The notes below the pieces were generated by a model. The model saw nothing but the letters and a program-made list of their open reading frames with translations. It searched no databases and had not been told where the DNA came from. Shown here piece after piece: positions 10,106-18,075 of a stretch of 64,000 nucleotides of DNA (its first letter is position 1; each line of letters opens with the position of its first letter). The stretch comes from Cystobacter fuscus. Its GTDB lineage: Bacteria; Myxococcota; Myxococcia; Myxococcales; Myxococcaceae. The stretch spans positions 10,726,001 through 10,790,000 of the forward strand of contig NZ_CP022098.1 of NCBI RefSeq assembly GCF_002305875.1, written 5' to 3'. The position numbers and the translations under genes are program-made.

Positions 10106-10915
10106 ATGAATATCCTCGGTGTCGTGAAGAAGCAGGCGTTGGGGTGCGTGATGGGTACCCTCGCCGGGTTGCTCTTGTCCTCCTGCGGCCCGGGAGAGTT
10201 GTCAGACGCGAAGAGCAGCCCGGAGTCCACGGATCAGCTCGCCGCGGAGGCCGCCAGCACGATTTCCTGGAAGGGATATACGTGGCGGGTCACGAACGGA
10301 GGCATGGCCGGCGTTGCCCCCGGCAGCCCCAGCAACGTCTTCGTGGATGCGAATGGCTACCTGCACCTGAAGATCACCAAATCCGGTAGCTCGTGGACGG
10401 CCGCCGAGCTGTTCACGACGAGCAAGCTCGGCTTTGGCACCTACCGGTGGCAGATCGACGGCCCGGTGGACAAGCTGGACAAGAACGTCGTGCTGGGGCT
10501 GTTCCCCTACGGCCCCGCCGGGGGGATCGGCGGGGACGGCACCAACGAGATCGACATCGAGTACGCCCGCTGGGGCAATTCCGCCTGGCCCAATGGCAAC
10601 TGGACCATCTATCCCGCTTCGGGGACAACGGTCGGCTCGAGCACCTTCAACTTCACCCTGGGAAGCACCTACACGACCTCGACCTTCGTCTGGAAGAGCG
10701 GCAACATCGCGTTCTCGTTGCAGGAGGGCTTCAAGGCGAACGGGGACACCAGCGGCCTCATCAAGAGCTGGACCTACGCGCCGTCGAGCCCCACCACGAA
10801 CATTCCCCAGCAGGCCCTGCCGCTGGGCATGAACCTGTGGTGCTTCGGGGCGCCGCCCTCGAATGGCCAGAACGTCGAGATCATCATCCGCGACTTCCAG
10901 TTCATTCCCCAGTAA
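10106..10915 (+). CDS. Family 16-like glycoside hydrolase, lipoprotein
   Basis: Predicted outer-surface or periplasmic lipoprotein of 269 residues: hydrophobic signal with lipobox LSSC (Cys27), a short Ser/Glu linker, then a beta-sandwich domain. EIDIE at residues 148-152 fits the GH16 catalytic signature E-[ILV]-D-x-E, with nucleophile and acid/base in this motif. Family enzymes split beta-1,3/1,4-glucans, agar, carrageenan or related glycans; the substrate here is not readable. The ATG at 10106 follows AAGGAG with ideal spacing; a GTG/ATG further upstream would disrupt the signal peptide. Its tail faces the AmpG-like gene 12 bases away. Confidence 0.8.
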   Translation: MNILGVVKKQALGCVMGTLAGLLLSSCGPGELSDAKSSPESTDQLAAEAASTISWKGYTWRVTNGGMAGVAPGSPSNVFVDANGYLHLKITKSGSSWTAAELFTTSKLGFGTYRWQIDGPVDKLDKNVVLGLFPYGPAGGIGGDGTNEIDIEYARWGNSAWPNGNWTIYPASGTTVGSSTFNFTLGSTYTTSTFVWKSGNIAFSLQEGFKANGDTSGLIKSWTYAPSSPTTNIPQQALPLGMNLWCFGAPPSNGQNVEIIIRDFQFIPQ

Positions 10916-10927
10916 TCGGGCCGATCG

Positions 10928-12172
10928 TCACGGTGAACCCGGAGGGTTGGAGACGAGCCTCCGGGGGGCGGGGAAGGTGAACGCGACCCAGGCCACCGCC
11001 ACGCCACAGAGGGCCGCCGCGAGCGTGAAGTGCCAGGCGTAGCCGAGCGCCTGGGCGCTGAAGCCACTCACGGCCGCGGCGCCTCCGGTGGCCATGACGA
11101 CGAGCGAGGCCTGCACCGTGTAGTCGGACGCGGCGTGCTCCGCGCGGCACAGGCCCATCATCCCCGTGAAGAGCGCCGCGGTGGCCATGCCACTGGTGAG
11201 GTGCTCCACGCCACACACGAGCGTGAGCACCGCGAGGCCCGCCCCCCTACTCGCGGCCAGGGCATAGAGCAGCACCGCACCGGCCTGAAGGGTGCCGAAG
11301 ACGAGCAGCGCGCGCCGCTGCCCCAGCCGATGGACGAGTGCCCCTCCCACGAGCGCGCCGAGCAGCCCGGTGGTGAAACCCACGAACCCGAGCATCCAGC
11401 CCACCTGAGACAGGCCCAGCCCCGCGTCGACCAGGAAGGTGCGCAGCATTCCCGTCGCCAGGCTCTCCCCCGCCTTGAAGAGCACGAGCAGGATGAACCA
11501 CGTGCCGGCACCCGGGCGGCGCACCCAGTAGAGCAGGGCCTCGCGCAGCCAGCGCCCCAGGCTCCCCTCCGCGCTCCGCGGCTCGCGCGAGGGGGACTCA
11601 CGGAAGAGCGCCACCGGCACCGTGGCCACGAGCAGCAGCACTCCCAGGCTCACCAGGGTGGGCCGCCAGCCCAGCGCATCGAAGATGAGCAGCATCAACC
11701 CGCCGCCGACAATCATCCCCACCCGGTAGCCCGCCACCTGGATGCCGTTGCCCCAGCCCAGCTCCTCGGGCTCGAGCAGGTCCACCGCGAGCCCGTCCGT
11801 GGCCACGTCCTGCGTGGCCGCCAACAGGTTGACGAGCAGCATGGCCACCAGGAGCGTGGGCACGCTCGCGCTCCCCTCGGGCAGGGCGAGCCCCAAGAGC
11901 AGCGCCGCCGACAGGAACTGGAGCGGGAGGATGTAGCCGCGCCGCCGTCCCAGCCGCTGCGAGCCGTACCGGTCCATCACCGGGGCCCAGAGGAACTTGA
12001 GCGCCCACGGCAGCGCGAGCAGGTGGGCCAGTCCGATGGCTGGCAACGACAGGCCCTGCTTGCGCAGGAGCACCGGGAGCGCCTGGGTGAAGAAGCCAAA
12101 GGGCAGCCCCTGCGAGAAGTAGAGACTCGTGAGCAGTCCGAGCTTCATGGAGGACTTCAGCGCGGTCTTCAT
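10928..12172 (-). CDS. AmpG-like major facilitator transporter
   Basis: Twelve-helix inner-membrane transporter of 414 residues. SLYFSQGLPFGFFTQALPVLLRKQG at the start and ALPWALKFLWAPVMDRYG are characteristic of the AmpG/PAT branch of the MFS, which imports muropeptides (AmpG) or acetyl-CoA-like substrates. DVATDGLAVDLL, with charged residues inside a helix, is also conserved in that group. Muropeptide uptake would suit a wall-recycling or bacteria-eating cell, but this is inferred. It has its own promoter and a palindromic operator just upstream (12189-12230), so a repressor probably controls it; no repressor gene is adjacent. Confidence 0.82.
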   Translation of the reverse strand: MKTALKSSMKLGLLTSLYFSQGLPFGFFTQALPVLLRKQGLSLPAIGLAHLLALPWALKFLWAPVMDRYGSQRLGRRRGYILPLQFLSAALLLGLALPEGSASVPTLLVAMLLVNLLAATQDVATDGLAVDLLEPEELGWGNGIQVAGYRVGMIVGGGLMLLIFDALGWRPTLVSLGVLLLVATVPVALFRESPSREPRSAEGSLGRWLREALLYWVRRPGAGTWFILLVLFKAGESLATGMLRTFLVDAGLGLSQVGWMLGFVGFTTGLLGALVGGALVHRLGQRRALLVFGTLQAGAVLLYALAASRGAGLAVLTLVCGVEHLTSGMATAALFTGMMGLCRAEHAASDYTVQASLVVMATGGAAAVSGFSAQALGYAWHFTLAAALCGVAVAWVAFTFPAPRRLVSNPPGSP

Positions 12173-12188
12173 GGGCCCCTGTTTCCTG

Positions 12189-12202
12189 GTTGGTCGACCA
12201 AC
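12189..12202 (-). promoter_or_regulatory. 14-base perfect palindrome, candidate operator for the AmpG-like gene
   Basis: GTTGGTCGACCAAC is perfectly symmetrical, starts at the last base of the -10 hexamer and covers the expected transcription start, 17-30 bases before the ATG at 12172. A palindrome there would let a dimeric repressor block transcription. Its form resembles TetR-family operators; the regulator is not encoded nearby. Confidence 0.6.
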
Positions 12203-12230
12203 TTATAGAACCCGGGAGGAACGGCGTCAA
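12202..12230 (-). promoter_or_regulatory. Sigma-70-type promoter of the AmpG-like gene
   Basis: On the minus strand TTGACG (12230-12225), a 17-base spacer and TATAAG (12207-12202) form a near-consensus housekeeping promoter. It is the best-matching promoter seen in the window and runs straight into the operator palindrome. Confidence 0.65.
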
Positions 12231-12284
12231 CAGCGGGCGGCCCTGGGTCAGGTAGGGAAAAGCCCGTAGTGGAGTCGACCGCGT

Positions 12285-12887
12285 CTATTCTCCCAGCCCT
12301 TCCTCCGCTCTCCGCTTGCGTCGCTCGTGGAGCCGCTCAACACGAGAGAAAGGGAACAGGGCGCGGTGATTGATGTTCCGGTAATACACCGCGAGGTAGT
12401 GCTCGCCGCCAATCTGTATAACGGTCTGGGCCGGGGGCTCGGCCTGACCGTTGAACCAGATGTCCGCATCCTCACGCGTGTTGAACGTCACCCCCGCTGG
12501 AGGCAGGCCGTCCCTCATCATCTCCTCGAGGTGGTATTCAAGATCGGGAGCTGGGACGAGCGAGCAACGCGTTCCATCACGAGAAGAGAGGACGACGTGG
12601 TATTTGTCCGCGATCAGCACCAGGGCCAGATCGGGTGGCTTGGATTGGGTCCTGAGCCAGGCGTCCGCTTCGTCACGCGTGTTGAAGGCGGCGATGACCC
12701 GGTGGGGGGCGTTGGCTTCGACGTCCTTGAGGTAGCTCTCGAACTCATACGACTGACCATTCCTCCAGACGAACCAAAGCGCTTCAATGGCGAGGAGAAG
12801 CAACTTCTTCTCCTCCGGTGACTGCGCGTTTTCACGGTTCTTGCCGAGGAGTTCCTGCGCTTCGAGGATCTGGTCAAAAATTGTCAC
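12285..12887 (-). CDS. Unknown protein with two copies of an NTR-(D/E)-(E/D)-AD-W motif; partner of the upstream Sit-like lipoprotein
   Basis: Soluble protein of 200 residues without signal peptide. Two similar units are visible: FNTRDEADAWL...PPDLALVLIADKYHVV at about 64-100 and FNTREDADIWF...PPAQTVIQIGGEHYLAVYY at about 137-172, suggesting an internal duplication of a small alpha/beta domain. The GTG start overlaps the stop of the lipoprotein gene by four bases (GTGA), so the two are translationally coupled. Similar short proteins accompany polymorphic-toxin lipoproteins in myxobacteria as far as I recall. An immunity role is therefore plausible but not shown by any motif. Confidence 0.65.
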   Translation of the reverse strand: MTIFDQILEAQELLGKNRENAQSPEEKKLLLLAIEALWFVWRNGQSYEFESYLKDVEANAPHRVIAAFNTRDEADAWLRTQSKPPDLALVLIADKYHVVLSSRDGTRCSLVPAPDLEYHLEEMMRDGLPPAGVTFNTREDADIWFNGQAEPPAQTVIQIGGEHYLAVYYRNINHRALFPFSRVERLHERRKRRAEEGLGE

Positions 12888-13570
12888 GGCGCCACCGCCG
12901 CGATGGAGGGCTCGTGGACAACTTCCGATGAAGCCATGACCGCCACTGGAATCAAGGCAATGATGGCTCCTGGGGGAAAGGCCACGATGAAAGCAATTCC
13001 CGCGACCACGACAACGCTTCCCGCCAGGACTTCGTCGCGATGGCGCTTCAACCAGTCAATCGCCGGGGCCGCGGCCGAAAACTCCCGGGGACGAAGATTC
13101 TGCAATTCCTCGCAGTCACGATAGGGCTGCCAGCAGCCCTTCCCGCAATACTCCCTCTTGGCTCCAGCCGAGGTGATGTGCGCGTAGTCTGCCGAAAGAG
13201 GCCGCTCCATACACGTATCGATGCAGTCGTTGAATTCCTCATGGCAATCTCGCTGGCGAGCAACCGCGAGAATGATCCGCCTGGATGTCCTTTCAGCGCG
13301 TGGTTGGAGACCGAGTCGCGACAAGTCGAACTCCTCGACGGGACGCCAGTCGTGCGTGACGCGACCGCGAGGGGTCTCCTGAATGACGAGCACGTACCGA
13401 TTGAGTTCTTCAACGGCTGGAGATACACCACCGCCCGGCATCTCCACGGCCCCATCGGAGCCCGCGTCATTGGTCGGCTCCAGAGTCGCCGGTCCCGATG
13501 CGCAGCCGGACACGAGCACCCCCAGGACGACCACCGTCCCCAGGCTCAGGTTGTAGTTCGATCGTTTCAT
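12884..13570 (-). CDS. Sit-like cysteine-rich lipoprotein without an evident toxin domain
   Basis: Lipoprotein of 228 residues (lipobox VSGC, Cys23), starting at the ATG at 13570; a longer frame to 13618 would bury the signal peptide. Residues about 110-155 hold a six-cysteine block (CHEEFNDCIDTC ... CGKGCWQPYRDC). A hydrophobic stretch of some 30 residues (LAGSVVVVAGIAFIVAF...) follows, and the protein ends soon after. The same order of lipobox, cysteine block and hydrophobic segment is what I recall of SitA-type lipoprotein toxins that move between myxobacterial cells by outer-membrane exchange, where a toxin domain comes next. Here that domain is absent, so this may be a remnant or a carrier. 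Confidence 0.6.
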   Translation of the reverse strand: MKRSNYNLSLGTVVVLGVLVSGCASGPATLEPTNDAGSDGAVEMPGGGVSPAVEELNRYVLVIQETPRGRVTHDWRPVEEFDLSRLGLQPRAERTSRRIILAVARQRDCHEEFNDCIDTCMERPLSADYAHITSAGAKREYCGKGCWQPYRDCEELQNLRPREFSAAAPAIDWLKRHRDEVLAGSVVVVAGIAFIVAFPPGAIIALIPVAVMASSEVVHEPSIAAVAP

Positions 13571-13683
13571 GCGAAAGACACTACCGACGCAAGACGGCAA
13601 CGCAAAAGCGGAAAGCAAGCTGGACTCTCCACTAGCGTGCCCCGAAACACCTGGAGCCCCCGCGTCCGACGGGCTCCCTACCC

Positions 13684-14904
13684 GTGGGATGGATCGTGCG
13701 AGACGCCGCGCCCCTCTGTGACAACGCCCCCTCGCGCAGGCGGGCCCTGGCCGAAGCGGCGCTCGTGCTCGCCACCGTGTTCCTCCCGGCCAACCTCGCC
13801 GATTTCGGACGCGGGGCGCTGATCACCGCCACGGCCCTGCTGGCCCTCTGGGGGCTCGCCCTGCTGCATCCCTGGACGCAGTGGCGTGCGGGACAGCGGA
13901 GACGGGCCGTGGGCACGCTGCTCTTGTGGCCCCTGGCGCTCGGCGCCTCGCTCGGAAGCGCCTGGTTCATGGAGCGGCCCACACCGCCCCCCCGCCTCGG
14001 GGTGAGCCACGCCCGGCCCGCCTCCGGCGCGGGCATCGAGCTCACCCTCGTGAAGCCGGGACTGCCAGCCGACGGACGGCTGCAAGTGGGCGATCGCATC
14101 CTCGCCGTGGACGGCACGCCCCTGTCCACGAGCGAGCCCGAGCTGGACTTCCAGACGCGCGTGAGCGAGGCCGGAGGCGGCCAGTCGACCACCCTCCGCT
14201 TCACCCTGGAGCGCGCGGGCGAGACGCGCGAGGTGAGCGTCCCCGTGGGCCCCGCCTCGCCCAAGACCCGGCCCTTCCAGGGCGAGGCGATGACCTGGCT
14301 GTGCGTGCGAGCGCTCGGGATGAGCCTGCTCGTGGCCCTGCTGCTGTGGCGCAATGGCCAGGGGCCCGCCCAGGTGGGGCTCGTGCGCGAGGGGCTGGGG
14401 CGCGAGCTGCTCTGGGGCCTGCCCGTGCTCGTCGGCACGTATGCCGTCCATATCGCCGCCTCCCTGCCCCTGGCCTTCCTGGGCGCGCTCCTCCACCTGT
14501 CCGGCAAGGAGATGGCCGCGCGCAAGGAGGTGGCCACCGGGCTCGTGGAGACGGGGCTGGGCGTGCCCGCCTTCGCCCTGATGATGGTGCTCGTCACCGG
14601 CTTCGAGGAGCTCACCTTCCGGGGCTTCCTCGTGCCGAGGCTCCGGGTGGTGCTGGGCCACTGGTACGTGGCGGTGGGCGTGGCCGCCGTGCTCTTCGGG
14701 CTGGGGCACGTCTACGAGGGCACCCTCGCCGTCGTCCAGACGGCCGTGCTCGGGACCTGGTTCGGCCTCGTCTTCGTCCATCGCACGCGCCTACCTTCAG
14801 TGATGATGGCCCACGCGGCCTTCAACACCCTCAACTTCACCCTCATGCTGTGGCTCCAGCGCTCGGGCCTCCTCGAGAAGCTCACCCAGCTCGCCCCCAG
14901 GTAG
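13684..14904 (+). CDS. CPBP-family intramembrane metalloprotease with inserted PDZ-like domain
   Basis: Polytopic membrane protein of 406 residues. The C-terminal half has the CPBP (Abi/CAAX protease) motifs EELTFRGF, LGHVYEG and AHAAFN, whose Glu and His residues form the active site. Between hydrophobic segments, roughly residues 100-190, lies a PDZ-like domain (GIELTLVKPGLPADGRLQVGDRILAVDGTPL), which probably binds peptide tails. The family includes Rce1-like proteases and bacteriocin self-immunity proteins; the substrate is unknown. GTG at 13684 is used, with another GTG four codons later also possible. A hypothetical gene follows after only seven bases, suggesting co-transcription. Confidence 0.82.
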   Translation: MGWIVRDAAPLCDNAPSRRRALAEAALVLATVFLPANLADFGRGALITATALLALWGLALLHPWTQWRAGQRRRAVGTLLLWPLALGASLGSAWFMERPTPPPRLGVSHARPASGAGIELTLVKPGLPADGRLQVGDRILAVDGTPLSTSEPELDFQTRVSEAGGGQSTTLRFTLERAGETREVSVPVGPASPKTRPFQGEAMTWLCVRALGMSLLVALLLWRNGQGPAQVGLVREGLGRELLWGLPVLVGTYAVHIAASLPLAFLGALLHLSGKEMAARKEVATGLVETGLGVPAFALMMVLVTGFEELTFRGFLVPRLRVVLGHWYVAVGVAAVLFGLGHVYEGTLAVVQTAVLGTWFGLVFVHRTRLPSVMMAHAAFNTLNFTLMLWLQRSGLLEKLTQLAPR

Positions 14905-14911
14905 TCCCGCC

Positions 14912-15676
14912 ATGCTCCCCCACCTGCTCCGCCTCTCGCGACACAACCCTCCGGTGCGGATGGAAACCATTCCCCGGGAAGAGTTCTCCCCCGGGCTCCT
15001 TCGCGAACTGCATGCGCTCGCCAACGGCCTGATGGCCGAGGACGAGGAACACTTCCGCGTGCACGCCCTGAGCAACGATCTCGTCCATGTGTTCCGGCGG
15101 CAGGACACGGAGGCGGTGGTGGGCTTCCAGTTCTGGAAGGCGGGGCCCATCGACCTGCCCCGCGCCCGCGCCATCTTCGGAGGCAAGCTGCGAATCCAGC
15201 CCGCGTTCCGCCAGCGAGGCCTGCACCTGCTCTCCGGCCTGACGTTCTTCTTCCAGGACAAGCTCCAGCACCCACTCAGCCGCCACTACCGGCTGTCCAT
15301 CGCCAGCCCGTTCGGCTTCGTGTCCATCACCGAGGCCCTCGCCCACTACCACCCCTTCCAGCCCCGGCCACGCACCCGCGAGCAGCAGGCCCTCCGGGAC
15401 GCCTTCCTCGCCCTGGCCCGGGAGAGTGACTTCCAGGTCGACGAGGAGAGCGGCGTCTTCTTCGTCGGCATCTTCATGACGCCCGAGACGCTCGGCCGCT
15501 ATCCGCCGGCCTACTTCGAGCGGCCCTCGGCCCAGGCCTACGCCGCCATCAATCCCGACTTCCGCACCAACGGTTGCTACGTGGGCTTCTGGTTCCGCTT
15601 CACGCCGGACAACCTGGCCTCGCTGACCCATGCCACCATGCGCAAGCTGCTGCGGCGTCAGGACGCGGACGTCTGA
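14912..15676 (+). CDS. Unknown protein, possible GNAT-like acyltransferase fold
   Basis: Soluble protein of up to 254 residues with no signal or membrane segment. The order LVHVFRRQDTEAVVGFQFW, then GKLRIQPAFRQRGLHLLSGLTFFFQD resembles the strand and acetyl-CoA loop of GNAT enzymes (R-x-x-G-x), but the similarity is weak. The C-terminal part (YFERPSAQAYAAINPDFRTNGCYVGFWF) is not recognised. A start at 14960 (METIPREEF) would also fit. It begins seven bases after the CPBP protease gene, so the two probably form an operon. No function is assigned. Confidence 0.7.
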   Translation: MLPHLLRLSRHNPPVRMETIPREEFSPGLLRELHALANGLMAEDEEHFRVHALSNDLVHVFRRQDTEAVVGFQFWKAGPIDLPRARAIFGGKLRIQPAFRQRGLHLLSGLTFFFQDKLQHPLSRHYRLSIASPFGFVSITEALAHYHPFQPRPRTREQQALRDAFLALARESDFQVDEESGVFFVGIFMTPETLGRYPPAYFERPSAQAYAAINPDFRTNGCYVGFWFRFTPDNLASLTHATMRKLLRRQDADV

Positions 15677-15769
15677 GGCGAGCAAGCATACATCCCCTCG
15701 GCACCACTGCTCGCACAGCACTCCTGGGAGCGGCTTGACAAACAACCTCCAGGCACACACGCTTCCTCC

Positions 15770-16198
15770 ATGGGGCCTCAAGCAGATCTGGTGGTTCGAG
15801 ACCGACAGAACCGGAGTGTCCTCATTGTCGAGGTCAAGAGCAGAGCCGTGAGCCGGTCCAAGTTCCACCTGCCGGAGTCACTTCTCTCCGCGAGCGAGAA
15901 GGTCCCTTTCGCCATGTGGGTCGATCCGGAGGAACTCCGGATCTTCCGTGGTGGCTTTGGTGATCTCTCCAACCCCATCTGTACGCTCCGCACCCGAGAC
16001 ATCCTCCAGCACTACGACCGGGAGTTCGCGAGCAAGCGCATTTTCAGCCCCTACCTCACGACTTTAGTGGACGCGTGGCTGAGAGATCTCGCCTATCACT
16101 GGAAGAGTCCGGTGCCACCTGCCGCCGCGGAGTTGGAGGCGCTCGGGCTGCTGCAACAGCTCAGTGGGGGGTCGACTGAAACCGAGGCGAGGGTGTGA
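15770..16198 (+). CDS. PD-(D/E)XK nuclease-like protein, first gene of a nuclease pair
   Basis: Small protein (142 residues from the first ATG). DLVVRDRQNRSVLIVEVKSR near the N-terminus fits the D...(E)-x-K core of restriction-endonuclase-like folds, with a conserved helical tail KRIFSPYLTTLVDAWLRDLAYHW. The frame stays open upstream to the preceding stop and encodes plausible sequence (LLAQHSWERLDKQPPG) but without a standard start codon, so the true start may be a rare codon, or the N-terminus may be truncated. The stop overlaps the next start by four bases (GTGA), which couples it to the PIN-domain gene. Function unproven; nuclease, defence or toxin-antitoxin roles are open. Confidence 0.6.
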   Translation: MGPQADLVVRDRQNRSVLIVEVKSRAVSRSKFHLPESLLSASEKVPFAMWVDPEELRIFRGGFGDLSNPICTLRTRDILQHYDREFASKRIFSPYLTTLVDAWLRDLAYHWKSPVPPAAAELEALGLLQQLSGGSTETEARV

Positions 16199-16800
16199 TT
16201 CTCTACGTAGAGACCAATTTCTTGATGGCCGTCGCGACGGGCCGTGAATCAAACGTACAGGATCTTCTCAAGGCCATCCCGCCCCTCGTCCTCGCCCTGC
16301 CAACGATCTCTATCATGGAGGCCTTCTCCGCACTGGAGGCTGACATCAAGGGCCGAAAAGAGTTCGACCGCCAGTTGGAGCAGCAGATCGGCCAACTGCG
16401 CCGTGACAACACCTCGCACAATGCCTCCTCCCTCCTCATGAGCTTGGAGCAAGCGAAGATCCAACACGCCGGACTCGTGAATGACGTCCAGGGTCGCATG
16501 TTCGAGTTGCTCCGGGAGCTGTCCTCCAAAGCGACATGGCTCGACACGAGTCCACGGATTTTACTCGAGGCCGTGGAGACCGAACTGATCGAGGGGGAAC
16601 CAACGGACAACCTGATCCTACACACCATCCTCCATCACAGTCAGCAGTACGCCCCGGGGCCCAAGGCGTTCCTGAGCGAGAACACCAGGAGCTTCGAGCA
16701 ACCGGATGTGAAAAACGCATTGGTCGCCAGTGGCATCAAATTCTTCAGCCGCTCCCGTTCCTTCTTGGAATGGGGTAGTCGTCAACCCTCTGGCTTTTGA
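16195..16800 (+). CDS. PIN-domain-like protein, second gene of the nuclease pair
   Basis: Soluble protein of 201 residues. It opens with ILYVETNFLMAVATG, where an early acidic residue fits the PIN fold, and later has ALEAD, LIEGEPTDNLILHTILHH and KAFLSENTRSF, which supply acidic residues as in PIN ribonucleases. A coiled-coil-like helical insertion (about 55-110) separates them. The GTG start overlaps the stop of the upstream nuclease-like gene. The pair lies between unrelated genes and has less extreme GC usage than its neighbours, which hints at transfer. I infer an RNA- or DNA-cleaving module but cannot say which partner is toxic. Confidence 0.62.
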   Translation: MILYVETNFLMAVATGRESNVQDLLKAIPPLVLALPTISIMEAFSALEADIKGRKEFDRQLEQQIGQLRRDNTSHNASSLLMSLEQAKIQHAGLVNDVQGRMFELLRELSSKATWLDTSPRILLEAVETELIEGEPTDNLILHTILHHSQQYAPGPKAFLSENTRSFEQPDVKNALVASGIKFFSRSRSFLEWGSRQPSGF

Positions 16801-16851
16801 CCGTCTCCCCGAGCGTCATCCAGGCCGCATCCCTCATTCGCGGCGGCGTCC

Positions 16852-17235
16852 TCAAATCCCAGCTTGATGAGCCTCGGATGCACGACTCGTCGCGCGCCAC
16901 GCCCGGGCGAACCCTCCCGACAGCACGAAGCGGGGAAACGTCACCCACTGCTCGGCGAAGATGCGCGCGAGCACGTCCAAGGGGCCGCGGAAGGGCACGG
17001 GCGCGACCCGCTCCATCCGGTGACCGCGACCCTGGACCGCCATCGCCCCCACCATGGCCACGGCGCCAGGCAACACCCAGGCGAATGACGTGAAGGGCGC
17101 GGCCACCAGGCACAACGTGCCGAGCTGGAACACGGGCACCGACACCCCGTGCAGCAGCAGGTTGCGGCGCGCGGCGTGGTTGTCCGGGTAGAGCTTCCAC
17201 TGCCAGGGGAGGAGTTTCTCGGAGCGTTCCATCAT
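16852..17235 (-). CDS. Small membrane protein, Mpo1/DUF962-like
   Basis: Protein of 127 residues with two hydrophobic segments (VFQLGTLCLVAAPF and WVLPGAVAMVGAMAV). LYPDNHAARRNLLLHGVSVPVFQLG resembles the N-terminal H-x-x-x-x-N-x-x-x-H-x-x-x-x-P pattern of the Mpo1/DUF962 family, some members of which are iron-dependent dioxygenases acting on 2-hydroxy fatty acids. The C-terminus (FAEQWVTFPRFVLSGGFARAW) is soluble. Two adjacent ATG codons (17235, 17232) can serve as start. It follows the AraC gene's end across only nine bases, but the family assignment is tentative. Confidence 0.55.
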   Translation of the reverse strand: MMERSEKLLPWQWKLYPDNHAARRNLLLHGVSVPVFQLGTLCLVAAPFTSFAWVLPGAVAMVGAMAVQGRGHRMERVAPVPFRGPLDVLARIFAEQWVTFPRFVLSGGFARAWRATSRASEAHQAGI

Positions 17236-17244
17236 GGGGGAAAC

Positions 17245-18051
17245 CTACGAGCGCCGGGCCTCCCGGTCTTGAACGAGCTGGCTACGGCGAGCGCCTCGCA
17301 ACGCCGACGGCGGCATGCCCAGCATGCGCCGGAAGGTGCGCGACATGTGGGCGGAGTCGGCGAACCCGGCCGCCTGGGCGGCCTCCCCCAGGGGCATGCC
17401 CGAGACGATGGCGGTGGCGGCCCGCTGGAGCCGCAGCCAGGCGAGGTAGGGCCGCAGGGGCAGCCCGATGGACTCGGTGAAGGCGTGCATCAGCCGTCCG
17501 GGAGACAGCCCCACCTGGGCCGCGAGCGTGGCAAGCGAGTCGTCCTCCCCCGGGGGGAGCGCGTGCAACAGCCGCAACACGCGCCGCACGCGGGGGTGGA
17601 CGGAGCGGGGAGGCGGAATGACTCCGGCCCCCAGCATCTCGACCACCCGCCGGGTCCACGCCACGCCCTCGGGACCCATGAGGCGCGAGGGCTCGGCGTC
17701 CTGGGCGAGCATGTCGCGCTCGGCGGTGGAGAGCGCCCGGAAGGGCCCGGTCAGGGTGGCGGCGAGCGCGGCACCGGCCTCGCTCTCCGGATCGAGGAAG
17801 ACGAGCAGCACCTGACGGCCCTCGGCATCCAGGGAGTGGGGCACATCGGGCGCCGTCAGCACGCCGGCCAGGCTCGTCCAGGGCGTATCGGCGGCCCGCA
17901 TCCGCAGGGGCCCATCCAGCCCCAACACGAGGTGCATGGCGTGGTGGGAATGGCCGGTGCTGCGCGCACCGGGGCCTCGCGTGGCCAGCAGGGGCGGCCA
18001 GAGCGGCGGAGGTCCCCCGAATGGGAGGTGGGGCACGTCGGAGAGGCGCAC
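17245..18051 (-). CDS. AraC-family transcriptional regulator
   Basis: DNA-binding regulator of 268 residues. An N-terminal cupin-like sensing half (HHAMHLVLGLDGPL...VPHSLDAEGRQVLLVFLDPE) is followed by two helix-turn-helix units in the last 100 residues: LATLAAQVGLSPGRLMHAF and PLGEAAQAAGFADSAHMSRTFRRMLGMPPSALR, the second being the classic AraC signature. The start is GTG at 18051. The ligand is unknown. It lies 24 bases beyond the end of the UreH-like transporter gene on the same strand, so it may regulate that transporter or be co-transcribed with it. Confidence 0.88.
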   Translation of the reverse strand: MRLSDVPHLPFGGPPPLWPPLLATRGPGARSTGHSHHAMHLVLGLDGPLRMRAADTPWTSLAGVLTAPDVPHSLDAEGRQVLLVFLDPESEAGAALAATLTGPFRALSTAERDMLAQDAEPSRLMGPEGVAWTRRVVEMLGAGVIPPPRSVHPRVRRVLRLLHALPPGEDDSLATLAAQVGLSPGRLMHAFTESIGLPLRPYLAWLRLQRAATAIVSGMPLGEAAQAAGFADSAHMSRTFRRMLGMPPSALRGARRSQLVQDREARRS

Positions 18052-18075
18052 CCGGCGATGCTACCTCCAACCGCC

